Positions 38,636 to 46,638 of a DNA stretch of 64,000 nt are shown here, in pieces. A program made the position numbers and the translations under genes. The stretch spans positions 1 to 64,000 of the IMG/VR virus record IMGVR_UViG_3300024255_000023; one strand, 5' to 3'. Numbering within the stretch: position 1 is the first letter of the stretch; each line of letters begins with the position of its first letter. The DNA comes from a virus. The notes under the pieces were generated by a model. That model was not told the origin of the DNA. It was given only the letters and a program-made list of their open reading frames with translations, and did no database searches.

Positions 38636-39601
38636 ATGACAAGATCAACAGCTTTCTTTATCAATGGCGGCGCTGGCCGTGTTATAACTTCAATACCTGC
38701 ATTTGAAGCATACGAAAAAGAAAATCCAAACGACGACTTTATTATTGTTTGCGAAGCAGGCACAGACTTTTATAAAGGTCATCCAACACTTCACAAACGA
38801 GCATACGACACATGGCATAAGGGATTGTTTGAATCTTTTATTAAAGAAAGAAATTGTGTTTCGCCAGAACCGTACAGAGTTTGGGAATATTATAATCAAG
38901 AATGTAGTTTAGCACAAGCGTTTGATATAGAAATTAATAACAAAGGCTTACGTGACGTTATTATCCCGTCAGTGTATCTTAATAAAATTGAAAAAGCACA
39001 AGGCGAAAATGTAGTTAAAGAAGTTAAAGAAACAACTGGCAAAGATAAAGTAATTGTAATACAACCGTTTGGACGAACAACTGAAGAAGATTTAATTGAT
39101 GTTACATCAAGAAGTTTTAGAGCTGAAGATATGCTTGATATTGCCAATGAACTGAAAAAAGATTTTGCAGTTATATTAATGAGCGAAATACAATTAAATA
39201 TGAAAAATACAAAAGATGATAATATACCTATAGCTCAACCACAAATACCAGACATACGTGTATGGGCTGGAGTTATTAATGCCGCAGATCATTTCTTAGG
39301 TTGTGATAGTGTAGGACAACATATTGCTAAAGCACTTGATACACAGTCAACAGTAGTTATCGGAAGTACATATCCTATAAACACATCATACGTAGATGAT
39401 AAGAGTGTTACAATTTTTGATATTGGCAAAGACATGCGTGTGTATAGTCCAATTAGAATTACAAATGAAGAAGAACCTGATAGAGTAAACGACAAATGTA
39501 TGGATTTATCTAAAGCACAAACTAAAGATATTGTTGATTCAATTAGAAAAAAATTAGGAAAACCTAATAAAACATTATTAAGTGTAGGAGGCAGTAAATG
39601 A
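38636..39601 (+). CDS. GT9-type (heptosyltransferase-like) glycosyltransferase
   Basis: This is a 321-aa protein from the ATG at 38636; a GTG four codons upstream is possible, but GAGG is correctly placed for the ATG. N-terminal FFINGGAGRVITSIPAFEAY and the C-terminal stretch VWAGVINAADHFLGCDSVGQHIAKAL...VVIGSTYP match the GT9 fold of ADP-heptose:LPS heptosyltransferases, in which the C-terminal domain binds the nucleotide sugar. With ADP-heptose synthesis genes a few kilobases away, ADP-heptose is the obvious donor (inference). The acceptor could be host LPS, a virion protein or another sugar. The stop overlaps the start of the next gene (ATGA), so translation is coupled. Confidence 0.7.
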   Translation: MTRSTAFFINGGAGRVITSIPAFEAYEKENPNDDFIIVCEAGTDFYKGHPTLHKRAYDTWHKGLFESFIKERNCVSPEPYRVWEYYNQECSLAQAFDIEINNKGLRDVIIPSVYLNKIEKAQGENVVKEVKETTGKDKVIVIQPFGRTTEEDLIDVTSRSFRAEDMLDIANELKKDFAVILMSEIQLNMKNTKDDNIPIAQPQIPDIRVWAGVINAADHFLGCDSVGQHIAKALDTQSTVVIGSTYPINTSYVDDKSVTIFDIGKDMRVYSPIRITNEEEPDRVNDKCMDLSKAQTKDIVDSIRKKLGKPNKTLLSVGGSK

Positions 39602-41400
39602 GCCAGTGGATAGCAGGAATAACACGTGGTCATAATGGCGGTGTGTGTTTGCTTAAAGACGGTGAAATTGTATTCGCTATAGAAGAAGAAAGACTAAGTC
39701 GTCAAAAGTATGACGGCGGTCCATATGCAAGTATGATTAAGATACTTGAATATACTGATAAATTAGATTATATATTCGTTGCACATACACAAAGTTTAGA
39801 AGAATCAGCGGCAACAGTTGATTTTACAGGCGACAATGTGTATACAGGTCTAGCACGTAAACTAGGCTTGATTGAACGAGGTCCAGATGTAAACAATTGG
39901 GAACATCCTCAGGTTATTGATTTATCAAGAATACATCATAAATTACATGCAGGCTGTGCATTTTATCGTAGTGGATTTGACAAGGCAGTAAGTGTTATTG
40001 TAGACGGCGCTGGCACATTTATTCCAATGAACATTAGTGGCACTGATACTACAGTTTGGGAATTAGAGTCAATCTTTACATGTGCGTACCCAGATAACTT
40101 TCATACAGTATACAAACATTTAGGTGGTAATGGACCGTATATATCAATGCGAGATCCGGCTATGACAAGTGAATGGTTTATGGAAGACAAAGAAACACAT
40201 GAAGCTATTATTGATGACACTGCTGGTATTGTTAAAACATACGAAGCAGTAACACAGTATTGCGGATTTCAATCAATTGAAGCAGGTAAAACAATGGGGT
40301 TATTTCCATATGGAAAACCTAATGATAATATTCCTCCATTGTATACTGATGCTGGCGGCGCTTGGAGATCGTCAGATAGAAACGTTATTATTCCTACATA
40401 TCCAAATGGTGCGTTAGTTAATGAAGGACGGTTTAACGAACTAGTTACACCTGAGAAAATTGACGACTTGACTAAACTACAAAGTAGAAGAGATCTTGCG
40501 TATGCTGTGCAAACAGAAAGCCAAGCAGAAGTATTGCGGTTAATACGTAAGGCTGTGGAAACAACAGGACATAAGAATGTTGTACTTAGTGGCGGGTATG
40601 GGTTAAACTGTGTTGCAAATTATTGGTACTTAAAAGAACTAAAAGACGAAGGTATTAATTTATACGTTGAACCTATTTCTAGTGATGCTGGTACTGCTAT
40701 CGGTGCAGCAATGATGGGATATCATTCACTTACTAAAAGTACTACACAACGGCCCTTTGGTGAAAGTTTATACTTAGGTCCTGAGAATACATATTCAAGA
40801 GACGAAATTGAAATGTTAGCGTTACAATACAATGCCGATGTTACTGAAGCAACAAATGAAGATATTATTAAATTAATTACTGAAAAGAATATTGTATCAT
40901 TATTTCAAGGACGATCAGAATCAGGCCCACGTGCATTAGGTAACAGAAGTATACTTTATGATCCAACTGATCCAAATGGCAAAGATCATGTTAATAGAAT
41001 TAAACGTAGAGAATACTTCCGTCCGTTTGCTGGTACTATACTAGCTGAACATGCAGAAGAATGGTTTGATATGCGTGGAATGAAAGATTCACCACATATG
41101 ATGTATGCTATGAATTGTCAAGAAGGTGTAGCAGAAAAGATTCCGAGTATTATACATGTTGATGGCACATGTCGTATACAAACAGTAACTAGAGAACAGA
41201 ATGAAGTTTATTATGATTTAATCAACGAGTTTTATAAACAAACAGGCGTCCCAATTATATTTAATACATCATTTAATTTAGGCGGCGAGCCATTAGTAGA
41301 AACATTAGATGACGCATTTAGAACTCTTGCTAATAGTGGAATTGAGTACTTGTACTTGCCTGAACATAATGTGAAAGTGTCTATTAAAAATGATAGATAG
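39598..41400 (+). CDS. NodU/CmcH-family carbamoyltransferase
   Basis: This 600-aa protein is the full length of the family. It has N-terminal GITRGHNGGVCLLKDGEIV and AIEEERLSRQKYDGG, the metal-site region IHHKLHAGCAFYRSGF then VIVDGAG, NVVLSGGYGLNCVANY, and the C-terminal domain FQGRSESGPRALGNRSIL, RREYFRPFAG and FNTSFNLGGEPLV. These enzymes move a carbamoyl group from carbamoyl phosphate, via a carbamoyl-adenylate, to a hydroxyl, usually on a sugar. In Pseudomonas a member of this family (WapO) carbamoylates core heptose, which fits the neighbouring heptose genes. GGAGG precedes the ATG. It overlaps the glycosyltransferase (4 bp) and the next gene (11 bp). Confidence 0.85.
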   Translation: MSQWIAGITRGHNGGVCLLKDGEIVFAIEEERLSRQKYDGGPYASMIKILEYTDKLDYIFVAHTQSLEESAATVDFTGDNVYTGLARKLGLIERGPDVNNWEHPQVIDLSRIHHKLHAGCAFYRSGFDKAVSVIVDGAGTFIPMNISGTDTTVWELESIFTCAYPDNFHTVYKHLGGNGPYISMRDPAMTSEWFMEDKETHEAIIDDTAGIVKTYEAVTQYCGFQSIEAGKTMGLFPYGKPNDNIPPLYTDAGGAWRSSDRNVIIPTYPNGALVNEGRFNELVTPEKIDDLTKLQSRRDLAYAVQTESQAEVLRLIRKAVETTGHKNVVLSGGYGLNCVANYWYLKELKDEGINLYVEPISSDAGTAIGAAMMGYHSLTKSTTQRPFGESLYLGPENTYSRDEIEMLALQYNADVTEATNEDIIKLITEKNIVSLFQGRSESGPRALGNRSILYDPTDPNGKDHVNRIKRREYFRPFAGTILAEHAEEWFDMRGMKDSPHMMYAMNCQEGVAEKIPSIIHVDGTCRIQTVTREQNEVYYDLINEFYKQTGVPIIFNTSFNLGGEPLVETLDDAFRTLANSGIEYLYLPEHNVKVSIKNDR

Positions 41401-42007
41401 TATTTTTGGTGCACCTATTTTAAAATGTGAAATGCCTGGGCACAACGAAATAAAAGAACAATTTTCATCTTTTATTAAAGACAGTACTGCATTTCAACAT
41501 AGTAGTTCGCAGTGGGAATGTAATTGCGAAACTACGCATAATTCGCATGAAGAAAATAATCAATTACCGTGGGATATATTTTATGAAAATGTGCAAGGAC
41601 CGTTACAAGCGTACCTTAATTACTTAGGTATGGCTCCAGATGATCTTAAAAATTTATCAGGAAGAGCCTGGGCAAACAAATATAGTCAACATCAACATCA
41701 AGACGTACATTCGCACGGTGGCGGAAATAATTTAGTTAGTTGTGCATATGTACTTGACTTGCCCGATAATGATCCTGATTGTGGACAGTTTATGTTTTAC
41801 AATAGTGCATTGAATTGGTTTCCAACTCATATAACTGAAAGATTTTATGGTTCTGGAAATAACGGTAAATTATTTAATCCTTTAATGCAAGAAGGCGATA
41901 TTGTATTTTTTCCAAGTAACTTAGATCACTATGTAACATATAATAAAACAGAAAAGTTGCGTGTATCTATTAGTGCTAATTTTGGTATCGATTTTCCAGC
42001 CAATTAG
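41390..42007 (+). CDS. 2OG-Fe(II) oxygenase-like phage protein
   Basis: This is a 205-aa protein. ANKYSQHQHQDVHSHGGG followed by LVSCAYVLDLPDND..GQFMFYN and GDIVFFPSNLDHYV..KLRVSISANFG matches the jelly-roll 2-oxoglutarate/Fe(II) oxygenase-like proteins common in marine phages. Putative iron ligands are the His cluster near residue 105 and the His in LDHYV; the Arg in LRVSIS would hold 2-oxoglutarate. The substrate is unknown; family members hydroxylate proteins, sugars or small molecules. It overlaps the carbamoyltransferase by 11 bp with no clear ribosome binding site, suggesting coupled translation. Its 3' end overlaps the convergent gmhB-like gene by 32 bp. Confidence 0.6.
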   Translation: MIDSIFGAPILKCEMPGHNEIKEQFSSFIKDSTAFQHSSSQWECNCETTHNSHEENNQLPWDIFYENVQGPLQAYLNYLGMAPDDLKNLSGRAWANKYSQHQHQDVHSHGGGNNLVSCAYVLDLPDNDPDCGQFMFYNSALNWFPTHITERFYGSGNNGKLFNPLMQEGDIVFFPSNLDHYVTYNKTEKLRVSISANFGIDFPAN

Positions 42008-42668
42008 CAACAGACATTAAATCATCAAATATAATAGTTTTCTTTTTTATCTTTTGATTAGAAAATTTATTTAATTCTTTTATAGTTTCTAAACCGTAAC
42101 CTGTTTTAACTAGTATTGGAGTTGCACCAATTTTAAATGCAGCTTTTAGATCGGATATTTTATCTCCAACAAAATATCCTTTCTTAAATTTAATAAATGA
42201 ATTTTCTTCTTCGCATCTTTTAAACATACCAACATTGGGTTTAGCATACATATCATTACGTAAACTCGATGCACTATAATATAATGCATCAACACTTAAA
42301 CAACCTGCTTCGCCAAGTAACTCAAACATATAGTCGTGTACTTTGTCTACATCAGATTCGGAAAACATTCCTTTAGCAATTCCGCCTTGATTAGTAATAA
42401 TAGCAATTTTATGTCCCAGGCGTCTTATTTTAGCAACAGCTTCTAAGCTACCCTCGATTGGTACAAAATCTTTAACTTTATATGTATACTCGCCTTGATC
42501 AATATTAATAACACCGTCTCGATCTAATCCTACAACAACTTTAGGTGCAATGTTGTCTGTACTATTGTAATAAGGTATTGGGTCGTCAGTACTGTAGCGT
42601 ATATTACTCTTTTTTGTAGACGTTTTTGTTGTTTTAGAGTTGTCTGTACTCCAGTCTATTTTATACAT
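41976..42668 (-). CDS. gmhB: GmhB-like HAD phosphatase (heptose bisphosphate phosphatase)
   Basis: This is a 230-aa protein from the ATG at 42668, chosen because it overlaps the upstream stop by only eight bases. The HAD motif GLDRDGVIN (Asp49, Asp51), AIITNQGGIAKG, KPNVGMF and YFVGDKISDLKAA match D-glycero-D-manno-heptose 1,7-bisphosphate phosphatase, which removes the C7 phosphate. Two oddities: a 40-residue Ser/Thr-rich N-terminal extension, and no cysteines in the loop that carries the zinc site in E. coli GmhB (here YYSASSLRNDMYAKP). It is the last gene of the hldE operon. A histidinol-phosphatase-like activity is the alternative, but the operon context favours heptose. Confidence 0.75.
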   Translation of the reverse strand: MYKIDWSTDNSKTTKTSTKKSNIRYSTDDPIPYYNSTDNIAPKVVVGLDRDGVINIDQGEYTYKVKDFVPIEGSLEAVAKIRRLGHKIAIITNQGGIAKGMFSESDVDKVHDYMFELLGEAGCLSVDALYYSASSLRNDMYAKPNVGMFKRCEEENSFIKFKKGYFVGDKISDLKAAFKIGATPILVKTGYGLETIKELNKFSNQKIKKKTIIFDDLMSVANWLENRYQN

Positions 42669-43227
42669 TAGAACATCCAAAGTTAAATGAAACAGAAGTA
42701 CGAATTGCATTTTTACCACTTTGCATTACACAATGTTTCATGTATGAAGGGAATAATAACATCATACCTTTTTCAGGCCATATATCTTCGTATGCTACAG
42801 TGTATTCGGTCTTTTTATTATGTAAAACTAAATCACTATGTGGGTTTGTACTAAACAATCTAAATGACCCAGCATCCTCATTTGCTCTAACCCAATATGT
42901 GCCACTAATACCGTATATTCCGTGATGATGCATTTGATGACTATCATTTGGCAAATAATCTTGAGTCCAATATTTAATACGTATTTCAGGATCTATTTCA
43001 ATACCTGTATGTTCTTGGAATTCAAGAGCACCTTCAATTGCCTGTTGGAAAAAGTCTGGTACTAGTTCATGTACTGGAATTTGCTTTTCCCAAAAATCTG
43101 TAGATACTGAATCGTTTTCTCTACTAAGACTACCTAGTAATGGAACTATTTTTTCCTCCATTGCATCTGCAATTTCATCACTAAGTTTTATACGTAAGAT
43201 AGGTATTGGAAATAAGTTTGTAAACAT
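42661..43227 (-). CDS. 2OG-Fe(II) oxygenase-like protein, copy 2
   Basis: This 188-aa protein is a close paralogue of the gene just upstream. N-terminal FTNLFPIPILRIKL, then FWEKQIPVHELVPDFF, YWTQDYLPNDSHQMHHHGIYGISGTYWVRANEDAG, PEKGMMLLFPSYMKHCV and IRTSVSFNFG. This fits the phage and marine 2OG-FeII_Oxy_5-type family, with the His cluster, the His of MKHCV and Arg of IRTSVS as probable iron and 2-oxoglutarate contacts. The start codon directly follows the previous stop. The substrate is unknown; the operon suggests a sugar intermediate or a glycosylated product. Confidence 0.65.
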   Translation of the reverse strand: MFTNLFPIPILRIKLSDEIADAMEEKIVPLLGSLSRENDSVSTDFWEKQIPVHELVPDFFQQAIEGALEFQEHTGIEIDPEIRIKYWTQDYLPNDSHQMHHHGIYGISGTYWVRANEDAGSFRLFSTNPHSDLVLHNKKTEYTVAYEDIWPEKGMMLLFPSYMKHCVMQSGKNAIRTSVSFNFGCSNV

Positions 43228-43839
43228 TTAAACTCCAGGACAACAGTCAAATGATATCGAAGTTCTAACAACATCATCATTTCTGCCAGATTCTACAGCA
43301 TGTTTTATATACGAAGGGAATAATAACAACAAGCCTTTTTCAGGCCATATGTCGTGATGTCCTTGTACAAATTTATTTAAAGGATTGCCTGCACGAACAT
43401 ACTCGGCTGTGTTGTTAGGATTATAGAAGCGTATTGGTCCTGCATTTTCATTTGCTCTAATAAAATAGGTTCCGCTTATGCCATTTATGCCATGTTGATG
43501 TATGTCGTGTCTATCTTGTTTTACATAATTTTGTGTCCAGTAACGGACTTTAAAATTAGGATTAACAAAATAGCTTGTTTGATCAGCATACTCGTATGCA
43601 GCTGTTCTTACTACGTCCCAAAAGTCAGGAACAATTTCATGCACTGGAATTTTGTTTTCCCAAAAATCTGTGTACATAGTATCTACAGAAATGTATTCAT
43701 CACCAACTGAATCTAGTATAGGTGTGTTACGTTCTAACTTATCTAATAATGGAACAATCTCATTCTCCATTGTGTCGGCCATATCTTTATCTATATGATG
43801 CGTTAGTATAGCTACTGGGAATAATTCTTTTATTTCCAT
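43228..43839 (-). CDS. 2OG-Fe(II) oxygenase-like protein, copy 1
   Basis: This 203-aa protein is a paralogue of the following gene (shared FWE(N/K)(K/Q)IPVHE(I/L)VPDF, YWTQ(N/D)Y, HGI.GISGTY, PEKG(L/M)(L/M)LLFPSY.KH and RTS(I/V)SF). It has an extra insertion SVGDEYISVDTMYTDFWE near residue 45 and a C-terminus SFDCCPGV. The family is the jelly-roll Fe(II)/2-oxoglutarate oxygenases. It starts immediately after the cupin stop codon and its stop abuts the next start, so the run is translated as a unit. The tandem pair suggests two related hydroxylations or a heterodimer (inference). Confidence 0.65.
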   Translation of the reverse strand: MEIKELFPVAILTHHIDKDMADTMENEIVPLLDKLERNTPILDSVGDEYISVDTMYTDFWENKIPVHEIVPDFWDVVRTAAYEYADQTSYFVNPNFKVRYWTQNYVKQDRHDIHQHGINGISGTYFIRANENAGPIRFYNPNNTAEYVRAGNPLNKFVQGHHDIWPEKGLLLLFPSYIKHAVESGRNDDVVRTSISFDCCPGV

Positions 43840-44226
43840 TTACTTACTTTCTATTTTTTGACTATCGCCAGGACCAATTCTATAATTGTCCTCAACACTA
43901 TCAGCAGTGCTAACTTCAGTTACACTTCCTTCTTTACTAACACAAATTAGCTGATGTGGTTGTAACGGAGGATTATGCCATGTTGCACCTTCGATTAATT
44001 CTTTTTCATATAATGTAGAATTATCAGTATCAATATACGCAACTTTAAATATTCCACTATTTACAAACCAAGTTTCGTCTTTTTCTTTATGAAAGTGCAT
44101 ACTTGTCTTAGCACCTTCTCTATTAAATACCATTATCTTACCGCAGTAGTGTTCGTTGGTGGCCCATATCATTTCGTAGCCCCAGCCCTTATTTACTACA
44201 CCGGTTAATCTAGTTGGTTGATCCAT
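43840..44226 (-). CDS. Single-domain cupin, sugar-isomerase or epimerase-like
   Basis: This is a 128-aa protein. The start VVNKGWGYEMIWATNEHYCGKIMVF resembles cupins related to the C-terminal domain of mannose-6-phosphate isomerase type II. Cupin motif 1 is SMHFHKEKDETWFV and motif 2 is NPPLQPHQLI, giving metal-binding His residues. In sugar operons such cupins act as isomerases or epimerases, or have no proven function. Here it could serve heptose synthesis, for instance a step otherwise missing (no GmhA isomerase is seen), but that is speculation. It overlaps hldD by 17 bp. Confidence 0.6.
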   Translation of the reverse strand: MDQPTRLTGVVNKGWGYEMIWATNEHYCGKIMVFNREGAKTSMHFHKEKDETWFVNSGIFKVAYIDTDNSTLYEKELIEGATWHNPPLQPHQLICVSKEGSVTEVSTADSVEDNYRIGPGDSQKIESK

Positions 44227-45031
44227 TAATATATTCCTCTACTGTTTCAAATTCAATTCCACTTGTTACTGTACTTAATTTTTTTATATCAGCGCAAGTG
44301 TATTCTTGATATTGTCCTTTTAATTTATTAGGCATTGCTATATAGTTTATTTCTGCATTATATTTTTTAGCAATTGCTTCTGCCACTGTTTGAAAACTTG
44401 TTGCTTTGCCAGTTCCTGTATTAAACAGTCCTGACTTTTTATTATTTAATAGTTGTAAATGTATTTTACAAATATCATTAACAGATATAAAATCTCTTTT
44501 ATATTTGTCACTATTTTCAAATAATGTTATAGTTCCAGTTTCTGTAGCTTGGGTAGTAAACTTACTCACCGGACTCATCATATCATTTTTATGATCTTCA
44601 AACGGTCCAAATACATTAAAATAACGTAATCCTTGAACTACAATATTATGTTTTTGCTGTTGCCATACCCATCTATCAAATAGATATTTACTGTATGCAT
44701 ATGGGCTCTGTGGTTGCTTAGGAGCGTCTTCGTTAAAGTCTGTATTAGTACCGTATACACTGGCACTACTAGCATATTGAAAGTTTACACCTTTAGTATT
44801 ACATTGATGATAAAGCCATTTAGAAAACTCATAGTTTTGTAACATAACTTTGTCTACATCTGTTTCTGTAGTAGCAGAGATTGCTCCAAGGTGTATAACC
44901 CAATCAAATCCTTCTACTTCGGGTAAAAAATCATCCTGCCATTCGTATCCTGATAACTCAAAATTATCTTGTAAATAGAATGTTAAATTCTGTCCTACAA
45001 ATCCTTTATGACCTGTTATTAGTATTTTCAT
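44210..45031 (-). CDS. hldD: ADP-L-glycero-D-manno-heptose 6-epimerase-like protein
   Basis: This 273-aa protein is slightly shorter than the E. coli enzyme (310). It belongs to the short-chain dehydrogenase family: Rossmann motif GHKGFVG (residues 7-13), SSASVYG, and the catalytic YAYSK with Tyr111 and Lys115. LRYFNVFGPFEDHKNDMMSP followed by FKRDFISVNDI-like YKRDFISVNDICKIHL is characteristic of HldD (RfaD). The enzyme inverts C6 of ADP-D-glycero-D-manno-heptose using bound NADP. It overlaps hldE by 26 bp and the cupin by 17 bp. A generic NDP-sugar epimerase is the alternative, but the hldE neighbour makes HldD much more likely. Confidence 0.85.
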   Translation of the reverse strand: MKILITGHKGFVGQNLTFYLQDNFELSGYEWQDDFLPEVEGFDWVIHLGAISATTETDVDKVMLQNYEFSKWLYHQCNTKGVNFQYASSASVYGTNTDFNEDAPKQPQSPYAYSKYLFDRWVWQQQKHNIVVQGLRYFNVFGPFEDHKNDMMSPVSKFTTQATETGTITLFENSDKYKRDFISVNDICKIHLQLLNNKKSGLFNTGTGKATSFQTVAEAIAKKYNAEINYIAMPNKLKGQYQEYTCADIKKLSTVTSGIEFETVEEYINGSTN

Positions 45032-46166
45032 CTCTTGCCTTTAAAATATCTGTTGTACTATGTCCTTTAACTGTAGGCACAATATAGACAGGTGCTAAAT
45101 CGTGACCTACTACTTCTTCTATTGTATAGTCGCCACCTTTAACAATTAAATTAGGTTTTATATCTTTAATTAAATTATAAGGGGTTTCTTCACTAAATTC
45201 AATAATTTCATCTACATACGGAATTAATTCAAGTTGTTGTCTACGTATAGCAAAATTATTATAAGGACGATCGTTACCCTTTAAGTTCTGTATAGACTCG
45301 TCTGAATTTAATCCTACAATCAAATAATCACCTTGCGCTTTAGCTTCTTTAAGAAGTGTTAAGTGCCCAGTATGTAGTATGTCAAAACACCCGTTTGTAA
45401 ATACTGTCTTTTTTCTAATGTCTTCAGGCGTTAGAACGTAAGTACCATGCCGCTTTACACTTTCGGTTGAACCAACAACAGCAATATCAAGACATTCTTG
45501 AAACTTCATTCCGTTTGTTAATCCATAAACAAAAGAGGCAAGAAAACAATCTCCAGCACCAGTTACATCTGATACTTCAACTTTATTAGGTGTAGAGATA
45601 TATCTAATTTTTTCAAATTCAGCAGTACATGTATTACCGCCGCTAGTGATAATTATATTACCTTCCCATTTATCAAACCCAAGATCAATAAATTCTTTAG
45701 CATTAGGTTTAACTAACCATGCACCTTTATAATGATCTGCATGTCTTTTTGGATCAACAATAACTTTACAATTGTGCTTATTACAGTGTTTAATTATTCG
45801 TGGTGCAGCATCAAGCACACCTTTATTATAATCACTTAAAATTACATATTCAAAGTCAGACAAATCTAATTCTTCAATATCATCTGCAATACCGTCTCCG
45901 TTTGCAATAACATCTTGATCAATACGTGTAATATAATGATTATCACTTAGCACTCTTGTCTTTATTGATTTTTCATCATCGTAATGAAGTTGTGTTACAT
46001 GTACACCAAGTGATTCTAAGTTTTTAAATACTAAAGATGCACCACCGTACGACTCGTATTCGTTGGTTACATTTACAACAGGAACAGGTGCTTCAGGATT
46101 TAATCTAGTAGTAGTTCCATGAATATATCTATCGATAATAATATCGCCAATGATTAATACTTGCAT
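45006..46166 (-). CDS. hldE: Bifunctional heptose kinase / ADP-heptose synthase
   Basis: This is a 386-aa two-domain protein. Residues 1-245 are a PfkB-type kinase: GDIIIDRY, GGASLVFKNLESLG, LSDYNKGVL and the catalytic GAGD with Asp206. Residues 253-370 are a nucleotidyltransferase: VFTNGCFDILHTGH (HTGH at 265-268), NSDESIQNLKG, IKGGDYT-like IVKGGDYT. HldE phosphorylates heptose 7-phosphate at C1 and then transfers AMP to make ADP-heptose. E. coli HldE has 477 residues; the shortening is in the kinase half. A sigma70-type promoter lies directly upstream, placing the predicted mRNA start on the ATG. It is the first gene of the heptose operon. Confidence 0.9.
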   Translation of the reverse strand: MQVLIIGDIIIDRYIHGTTTRLNPEAPVPVVNVTNEYESYGGASLVFKNLESLGVHVTQLHYDDEKSIKTRVLSDNHYITRIDQDVIANGDGIADDIEELDLSDFEYVILSDYNKGVLDAAPRIIKHCNKHNCKVIVDPKRHADHYKGAWLVKPNAKEFIDLGFDKWEGNIIITSGGNTCTAEFEKIRYISTPNKVEVSDVTGAGDCFLASFVYGLTNGMKFQECLDIAVVGSTESVKRHGTYVLTPEDIRKKTVFTNGCFDILHTGHLTLLKEAKAQGDYLIVGLNSDESIQNLKGNDRPYNNFAIRRQQLELIPYVDEIIEFSEETPYNLIKDIKPNLIVKGGDYTIEEVVGHDLAPVYIVPTVKGHSTTDILKARDENTNNRS

Positions 46167-46172
46167 ATCTAT

Positions 46173-46201
46173 ATTATACTATACTCCGTTAGGTTAGTCA
46201 A
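46173..46201 (-). promoter_or_regulatory. Sigma70-type promoter of the heptose operon
   Basis: Read on the minus strand: TTGACT (46201-46196), a 17-base spacer, TATAAT (46178-46173). The predicted start falls on the A of the hldE ATG (46166), so the mRNA would be leaderless. The -35 box overlaps the 3' end of the Nudix gene. Confidence 0.75.
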
Positions 46202-46625
46202 GTAGTTTTATTACATCAATAACTGTTTTTAATTTTGTAATATTACTCTTTCTATTTAAAGTGTTCATTAATCCGGAATGTAGGGGCTTTGGCCATTTTC
46301 CAAAACTAACCCACGCAAAACCGTCATGTTCGCTATTTAATTTTGGTAGGAAATCTTTTTCAATAACGCACAGATATGTATGGAAGTGAAACTTAGAGTC
46401 ATTAGAAATAAAAGTTTCTAATGGTATTGTTTTCTTAATATCTATTACGCCAATTTCTTCTTCAATTTCGCGACGCAATCCTTCAAAAGGACTTTCGCCC
46501 TCTTCATTACCGCCACCTGCAAGCCCCCACAGGTTATTACGTTTCCCATTTGCTCTATGCAAAAATAGAAATCTGTTTGATTCTAAAGAATAAATTAATG
46601 CGCCACTACAAACGATGTCTCTCAT
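46194..46625 (-). CDS. Nudix hydrolase
   Basis: This is a 143-aa protein with a complete Nudix box, GGNEEGESPFEGLRREIEEE followed by IGV, fitting G-x5-E-x7-REUxEExGU. The fold is a hydrolase of nucleoside diphosphates linked to another group, Mg-dependent. The substrate is not visible; nucleotide sugars, oxidised nucleotides or NAD-type cofactors are all possible. It lies between gp15 (13 bp after its stop) and hldE, on the same strand as both. T4 also carries a Nudix gene (nudE), but this need not be the equivalent. Confidence 0.8.
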   Translation of the reverse strand: MRDIVCSGALIYSLESNRFLFLHRANGKRNNLWGLAGGGNEEGESPFEGLRREIEEEIGVIDIKKTIPLETFISNDSKFHFHTYLCVIEKDFLPKLNSEHDGFAWVSFGKWPKPLHSGLMNTLNRKSNITKLKTVIDVIKLLD

Positions 46626-46638
46626 ACTAATAATTATG

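Noticed and set aside
42669-42719. 17-residue N-terminal extension of the GmhB-like frame
   Set aside because: It would overlap the preceding oxygenase-like gene by 59 bp and reads as hydrophobic out-of-frame sequence; ATG 42668 fits the operon spacing.
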